From Bacteroidales bacterium (lineage in GTDB: Bacteria; Bacteroidota; Bacteroidia; Bacteroidales; UBA4417): DNA of 64,000 nucleotides. The notes below the pieces were generated by a model. That model did not search any database. It was not told the DNA's origin and saw nothing but the letters and a program-made list of their open reading frames with translations. The position numbers and the translations under genes were made by a program. This document shows positions 59,620-64,000 of the stretch, in pieces. Each line of letters starts with the position of its first letter. The first letter of the stretch is position 1. The stretch is from assembly GCA_016707705.1 (NCBI GenBank), contig JADJHD010000020.1, positions 62,001-126,000 on the forward strand, in the 5' to 3' direction.

Positions 59620-60606
59620 TTATTCGATACCAGCAAAGTGTTTCATAAACTGGACCCGCTCATAGGCAGCAGGATTGCCTGCCTCTTTGAAACTCATTAG
59701 CCCCCTGAAGTCAGCTATTGAACTGAAACCCTTTTCCTTCATCCAGATTTTCAATTCTTCAAGCATCAGGCTTATTTGTCCGGAGCCATTTTTGTAAATA
59801 GTACTCACAATTTCAACAGCATCCGCTCCCACCAAGAGCATTTTTATGAGATCTTTCCCATCATGAATACCAGTTGTTCCTGCAAGACTGCAATTAAGAG
59901 TACCCGAGAATAAACCTATCCATCGCAAGGGAAGTGCGATTTCTCCCGGCTCACTAAAAACATGGGAGGGGATGATTTTAAGGGTATTGATATCAACATC
60001 CGGAGAAAAGAATCTATTAAACAATACCAGGCCTTTAACCCCAGCCCAATCAAGTTTTCTTGCAATCTCCGCAAAACCGGAAAAATAATTGCTGATCTTC
60101 AATGAAACAGGGATGCTGACTTCTTTCAAAACAGCATCAAGGATAGTGAAATACATTTTCTCATTCCTTTCCGAACTCCTCATAGGATCAGAAGGCAAAA
60201 CGAATACATTCAGTTCAATAGCATCGGCACCTGCTTTTTCAATTCGGGAGGCATAGGAAGTCCATTCATCGGCTGAAAAACAATTGATACTGGCAATGAT
60301 TGGAATACCAACAGAGGCCTTGCATTTGCCAATGAGATCAAGATAATTCCCAATAGCATTCTCTTTACTGTAATTAGCGATATAGTCGAGGGCTTCCGGA
60401 TACTGATTGACAGATTCATCCTGACGAAGAGTATGATGAATCTCATGCAGCAATTGTTCCTCAAACAGGGATTTAAGGACAATGGCGCCAGCTCCCATAG
60501 TTTCATATTCTTTGATATTTTCAATGGATCCAGTTAAACCGGAACTACCAATAATAATTGGACTCTTTAACTCGAGTCCCATATAGTTAGTGGAAATATT
60601 AATCAT
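59620..60606 (-). CDS. Dihydroorotate-dehydrogenase-like flavoprotein
   Basis: This 328-residue TIM-barrel protein resembles class I dihydroorotate dehydrogenases (YMGLELKSPIIIGSSGLTG, GAGAIVLKSLFEEQ, IPIIASINCFS, ADAIELNVFVLPSDP, VSLKISNYFSG). Bacteroidota carry this paralogue in addition to PyrD, and its physiological role is unclear. It is presumably a cytosolic FMN enzyme. Confidence 0.88.
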   Translation of the reverse strand: MINISTNYMGLELKSPIIIGSSGLTGSIENIKEYETMGAGAIVLKSLFEEQLLHEIHHTLRQDESVNQYPEALDYIANYSKENAIGNYLDLIGKCKASVGIPIIASINCFSADEWTSYASRIEKAGADAIELNVFVLPSDPMRSSERNEKMYFTILDAVLKEVSIPVSLKISNYFSGFAEIARKLDWAGVKGLVLFNRFFSPDVDINTLKIIPSHVFSEPGEIALPLRWIGLFSGTLNCSLAGTTGIHDGKDLIKMLLVGADAVEIVSTIYKNGSGQISLMLEELKIWMKEKGFSSIADFRGLMSFKEAGNPAAYERVQFMKHFAGIE

Positions 60607-60783
60607 ATTTATGAAGCTTAAGAAGATTGATTATTTCAGTATGAAGCAGTTTGCCTAACGAAATGACAAGAGGTAAAATTATCAAATATTTCAAATTCCC
60701 ACCTATGTATACAATGATAATTTGTTCGGATAATATTAAATGCGATTTCTGTTGCTTCCTTGAACAAAAATCTATATAAAAAA

Positions 60784-60809
60784 TCAGCCCATCCGGTTTG
60801 GAGGGCTGA
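60784..60809 (-). terminator. Terminator of the S41 protease gene
   Basis: TCAGCCC-A-TCC and GGAGGGCTGA form a stem with one bulged base; on the minus strand it runs into TTTTTT (60783-60778). It lies 28 bases past the stop codon of the protease. Confidence 0.8.
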
Positions 60810-60837
60810 CTCACATATTTCTGTAACAAATTAGCTA

Positions 60838-62454
60838 CTATCTGGCAGTGGTATACTTCCTGAATAATTCTTCGTTCTGAAGTATCTCAACTGATTTCAT
60901 AACATCATCATCAGTAGATCCTATTACCTCAAAATAGGCATTTACATTGTAAAGATTTCTGGCAAGCAAGGCCTCCAGGACAATTGTAATCTGTTTACCA
61001 GATGCGGCGAGACCCTTATCGTCTCTTGGAACTTCCTTGGAGGCAGCATATTCTGCAAATTTATCCAGCATATTCGGGTCTGAATATTTTGAAAGAAATG
61101 TTTTGATATCCGGGAATTGAGCCAATAAGTCAGCCCTACGGCCTTCAATGTATTGCAGAACATAATCATTCAGAAGTCCCTTGCGATAAATATCAGTATA
61201 ATAAGTGGAGATAAATGTTGTATCCAGCGGGATGAACACATCTGGCATAATACCTCCGCCTCCGTACACAACTCTTTTGTTATGAGTAAAATACTTCAGT
61301 GAATCCGGAAGTTTAATGCTGTCAGCGTGAATCATCTCACCATGCTGGTAACGATTGAATACCTCTCCGAAATAATCCTCAGAACCTTTTTCATACGACT
61401 TTTGTATACAACGACCGGTAGGTGTGTAATAACGGGCTGTTGTCAAACGAATCATTGAACTGTCGGAGAGCATGAAAGGACGTTGTACCAATCCTTTTCC
61501 AAATGACCTGCGACCCACTATAAGTCCCCTATCCCAGTCCTGAATAGCGCCTGATACGATCTCACTTGCTGATGCTGATGCTTCATCGATGAGAACAACC
61601 AGCTTTCCTGATTCAAATGAGCCCTTACCGGTTGCAATAAAATCCTGCTTAGGACTATGGAGACCTTTAGTATATACAATAAGTTTTCCGGAAGGCAGAA
61701 ACTCATCAGCAAGTTCAAAAGCAATGTCCAGATACCCACCCGAATTGTTTCGAAGGTCCAGAATCATATTCTTCATTCCCTGTTTGCGAAGTTGGGCAGT
61801 GGCATCCCTGAATTCGTCAGCTGAGGTCCTTGCAAAACGGGCAAGTTTAATATACCCAATTTCAGGAGTTACCATATAGGAGGCGTCAAGACTATTGAGT
61901 GGAATCTTATCGCGAATAATGGGATATTCAATTAAGCCCTTTGTTCCTCTGCGAAGTATTTCAACGGTTACCTTGCTTCCTTTGGGTCCGCGAAGGTGAT
62001 CAAGCACATATTGGTTATTGATTTTTGAGCCAAATGCATTCTCGCCATTGATCTTAATAATCTTATCACCTGCCTGAATTCCCAGTTTGTCAGATGGACC
62101 ACCTGGAACAGGGGAAACAACAAGGATAGTGTCATGGAAAATCTGAAATTGAATTCCTACACCTTCAAAGTTTCCAACCAGAGGTTCATTGGTCTTTTCT
62201 ATATCCTTCTTCGAAATATAAGTTGAATGTGGATCTAATTCCTTAAGTACGTTGATTATTGCATCTTCAACAATCTGCGGTTGGTCAACATTCTCGACGT
62301 ATGCATATTCAATCAGTTGCAACAAGGTTTCGAACTTCTGATAGGTCTTTGCAGGATCAGGAGAATTTTTAGAAATCTGAGCATTCATCTGCTTGTTTGA
62401 AACAAGCAGAAAAACCAATAGAATCAGGAAAAATATCTTTGAGTTGCTTCTCAT
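60838..62454 (-). CDS. S41-family carboxy-terminal processing protease
   Basis: This 538-residue protein has a signal peptide or anchor (residues 7-25), a PDZ domain (VGIQFQIFHDTILVVSPVPG, GIQAGDKIIKINGEN) and a tail-specific protease domain with the nucleophile Ser in DEASASASEIVSGA and the Lys in RRSFGKGLVQ. A C-terminal region of about 130 residues follows. It acts in the periplasm on C-terminal tails of envelope proteins. TAATTTTG at 62485-62478 on the minus strand may be its -7 box. Confidence 0.94.
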   Translation of the reverse strand: MRSNSKIFFLILLVFLLVSNKQMNAQISKNSPDPAKTYQKFETLLQLIEYAYVENVDQPQIVEDAIINVLKELDPHSTYISKKDIEKTNEPLVGNFEGVGIQFQIFHDTILVVSPVPGGPSDKLGIQAGDKIIKINGENAFGSKINNQYVLDHLRGPKGSKVTVEILRRGTKGLIEYPIIRDKIPLNSLDASYMVTPEIGYIKLARFARTSADEFRDATAQLRKQGMKNMILDLRNNSGGYLDIAFELADEFLPSGKLIVYTKGLHSPKQDFIATGKGSFESGKLVVLIDEASASASEIVSGAIQDWDRGLIVGRRSFGKGLVQRPFMLSDSSMIRLTTARYYTPTGRCIQKSYEKGSEDYFGEVFNRYQHGEMIHADSIKLPDSLKYFTHNKRVVYGGGGIMPDVFIPLDTTFISTYYTDIYRKGLLNDYVLQYIEGRRADLLAQFPDIKTFLSKYSDPNMLDKFAEYAASKEVPRDDKGLAASGKQITIVLEALLARNLYNVNAYFEVIGSTDDDVMKSVEILQNEELFRKYTTAR

Positions 62455-62902
62455 AGCTTAGTTAATTTATTCAACTTCAAAATTAAACTAAAAATGCTTG
62501 TACGCGATTACAGTCAATCAACAGATTGGGATTTAACATTTTTTATCAGTTAATCAGAAGAGGAAGGAGCCTTTTATAAATCCCAAAGTTTGAAAACTGG
62601 CGGTTCACAACAAAAACATCTTGACGATCCTTTTTCGGGCAATTCAATGAATCTGAACAAATTCTGAGATTTTGGCCAAAAAAATCTAATATTTTTACTA
62701 TCCACCTATCTTTCAAATACTTGAGGAGACAATTACTGAATAAAATCAATGCTGAACCTCGGATTTTTCACAATTTCAGTAAATATGTACACAATTACAT
62801 ATAATTTTGCAGTAAACATCTCGTTCAAGAATTATAGAATTGGTATAACTGACCTCACATCTTCACTACCTTTACTCAATAATCGATCTACTGAAAGCTC
62901 AA
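62455..62902. promoter_or_regulatory. Divergent intergenic region (448 bp)
   Basis: Two divergent genes flank this AT-rich gap. A TAATTTTG box at 62812 (plus strand) and another at 62478 (minus strand) are the only promoter-like signals seen. Short open frames in both directions look random. No RNA structure is recognised. Confidence 0.45.
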
Positions 62903-63580
62903 ATGAAAAAAAAGTCAGTCATTCTGCGCATTGCCCTGATCATGATTCCGGGAATGCTTCTCTCCCTCTCCTCCTGTCGCCATGAAGCTGAACTGCTTCC
63001 GATAATTCCAGGCACAAATGATTCGATTTGCTTCGATAGTCAGGTTCTTCCAATAATTCAGTCGAATTGTGCAAAATCGGGATGCCATGATGGTTCTGGT
63101 GAATTTCCCTTAACAACCTATGAGCAGATTCTTCGCAAAGTAGAGCCTGGCAAACCGAACAAAAGCAGCCTTTATAAGGTTATGAATACATGGCAGGGAG
63201 CACCGAACTTTATGCCTCCTTCACCCAGCCAACCACTAAGCAATGCTCAAATAACGAATATTCAGCTCTGGATAATGGAAGGAGCACTTCATACCACATG
63301 CAATGAGAATGATTGCGATTCAGTTAATGTCACATTTACAACCGGAGTTAAACCCATAATTGAAAATAATTGCATTGGATGCCATAGCGGGGCCTCACCT
63401 GAAGCCGGACTCCTGCTTACAAACTACAATGAGGTTAAAACTGCTGCCATAAATAATGCCCTTCTTGACCATATTCAGGAGACAAACTGGTATTCACTTA
63501 TGCCTCCCAGTGGCAAACTTAGTGTTTGTGACATAGCAAAAATTAATAAATGGATTTCTGATGGCCTACCCAACAATTAA
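62903..63580 (+). CDS. Cytochrome-like lipoprotein with two heme domains
   Basis: This 225-residue lipoprotein (lipobox LSSC, Cys25) has two domains of about 90 residues. The first contains CAKSGCH, a CX4CH heme motif; the second CIGCH (CXXCH). Each has a downstream MPP motif (FMPPS, LMPPSGKL) that could give a methionine ligand and a terminal WI-GxPNN helix, as in PSCyt1-like c-type cytochrome domains. It is followed closely by a paralogue of its second domain. Confidence 0.8.
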   Translation: MKKKSVILRIALIMIPGMLLSLSSCRHEAELLPIIPGTNDSICFDSQVLPIIQSNCAKSGCHDGSGEFPLTTYEQILRKVEPGKPNKSSLYKVMNTWQGAPNFMPPSPSQPLSNAQITNIQLWIMEGALHTTCNENDCDSVNVTFTTGVKPIIENNCIGCHSGASPEAGLLLTNYNEVKTAAINNALLDHIQETNWYSLMPPSGKLSVCDIAKINKWISDGLPNN

Positions 63581-63590
63581 GCACAATAAC

Positions 63591-63956
63591 ATGATAAACA
63601 AAGCTTTAATCTTAACATTCTCCCTCGGACTGCTTCTGCTTGGTGGTTGTTACTATGATAATGAAGAAGCATTATATCCAGGGACCGTTTGTGATACAGT
63701 TTCCCCTTCATTTGCCACAACGATACTGCCAATCATTGAAAAAAATTGCGCAAGCTGTCATAGTGGGGCAGCCCTTTCAGCCGGACTATCACTAAGCAAT
63801 TATAATGAAGTAAAATCAGCAGTAAATAATAATTTTCTGCTCGACAGGGTACTCCAACTGAATGGCAGTTCTGTTATGCCGCCTTCGGGACCACTTACAA
63901 ACTGCAATCTGGATCAGATAAACAGCTGGATTTCTCAAGGTATGCCCAACAATTAA
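63591..63956 (+). CDS. Single-domain cytochrome-like lipoprotein
   Basis: This protein of about 121 residues starts at ATG 63591, has a lipoprotein signal (lipobox LLGGC) and one cytochrome domain with CASCH and VMPPSGPL. It aligns along its length with the second domain of the preceding protein (ILPIIEKNCASCHSGA versus VKPIIENNCIGCHSGA). A longer frame from 63561 would overlap the preceding gene. The window ends soon after, so further copies may follow. Confidence 0.82.
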   Translation: MINKALILTFSLGLLLLGGCYYDNEEALYPGTVCDTVSPSFATTILPIIEKNCASCHSGAALSAGLSLSNYNEVKSAVNNNFLLDRVLQLNGSSVMPPSGPLTNCNLDQINSWISQGMPNN

Positions 63957-64000
63957 TATTCAAGTCAATAATCTGGCTTTTTAACCTAAAGACAACTACT

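Noticed and set aside
62749..62985. 78-residue open frame upstream of the cytochrome lipoprotein
   Set aside because: It spans the promoter region and overlaps the lipoprotein start, with low-complexity AT-rich codons.

Overview
The window reads as a chromosomal segment from an anaerobic or facultatively anaerobic member of the Bacteroidota, probably Bacteroidales-like. Support comes from promoter boxes of the form TAnnTTTG with an upstream TTG, secreted proteins ending in type IX secretion (T9SS) sorting domains, many lipoproteins, mostly weak ribosome binding sites, and housekeeping genes of Bacteroidota type (argS, ffh, folD, queE, truA, pyrBI). Species cannot be named from sequence alone.

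Region 1 (1-14260) is a dense cluster for c-type cytochromes and what looks like an extracellular electron transfer conduit. It holds two NHL beta-propeller proteins, a 12-heme, a 4-heme, a 5-heme lipoprotein and a 9-heme cytochrome, a large outer-membrane beta-barrel placed between the last two, and a giant TPR protein split by a one-base frameshift. In its middle sit a membrane histidine kinase with its own CXXCH heme motif and a sigma-54-type response regulator. Paired inverted repeats and a -24/-12-like sequence lie upstream of the tetraheme gene. The tetraheme protein resembles small cytochromes of the OmcE type, some of which polymerise into nanowires.

Region 2 (14274-36793) is mostly housekeeping: queE, folD and ffh, a large membrane protein, a secreted C10 protease, argS, a cyclic-2,3-diphosphoglycerate-synthase-like gene, pyrB-pyrI, a C1-type peptidase, an AlbA-domain protein, yaaA, a diacylglycerol kinase, an N-acetylglucosamine-kinase-like gene, msrB, a DUF456 protein and truA. 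A low-complexity stretch (16567-17010) carries a short GC-rich palindrome that recurs in region 4.

Region 3 (36938-51185) encodes two different [FeFe]-hydrogenases. The first operon is a compact NuoE-NuoF-HydA set. After a secreted esterase comes a long operon: DRTGG protein, RsbW-like ATPase, hydrogenase-like sensor, second DRTGG protein, PHP phosphoesterase, second HATPase, 2Fe-2S protein, full-length NuoF/HydB, HydA and NuoE/HydC. Both operons are preceded by 18-bp palindromes matching the redox repressor Rex, and the hydrogenase structural genes have strong Shine-Dalgarno sequences unlike their neighbours. A hybrid histidine kinase follows.

Region 4 (55165-57436) is a tandem array on the minus strand: a promoter, one intact tRNA-Met(CAT), then five units of about 415 bp, each with an 86-residue GIY-YIG endonuclease gene and a degenerate tRNA-Met-like segment carrying inserted palindromes, closed by a terminator. 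Region 5 (57455-63956) has a saccharopine-dehydrogenase-like gene, an EamA transporter, a dihydroorotate-dehydrogenase-like gene, an S41 protease and two paralogous cytochrome-like lipoproteins at the right edge.

The most unusual items are the electron-transfer locus with its heme-sensing sigma-54 circuit, the hydrogenase operon with its uncharacterised signalling module and shared Rex-like operators, and the tRNA/GIY-YIG array.
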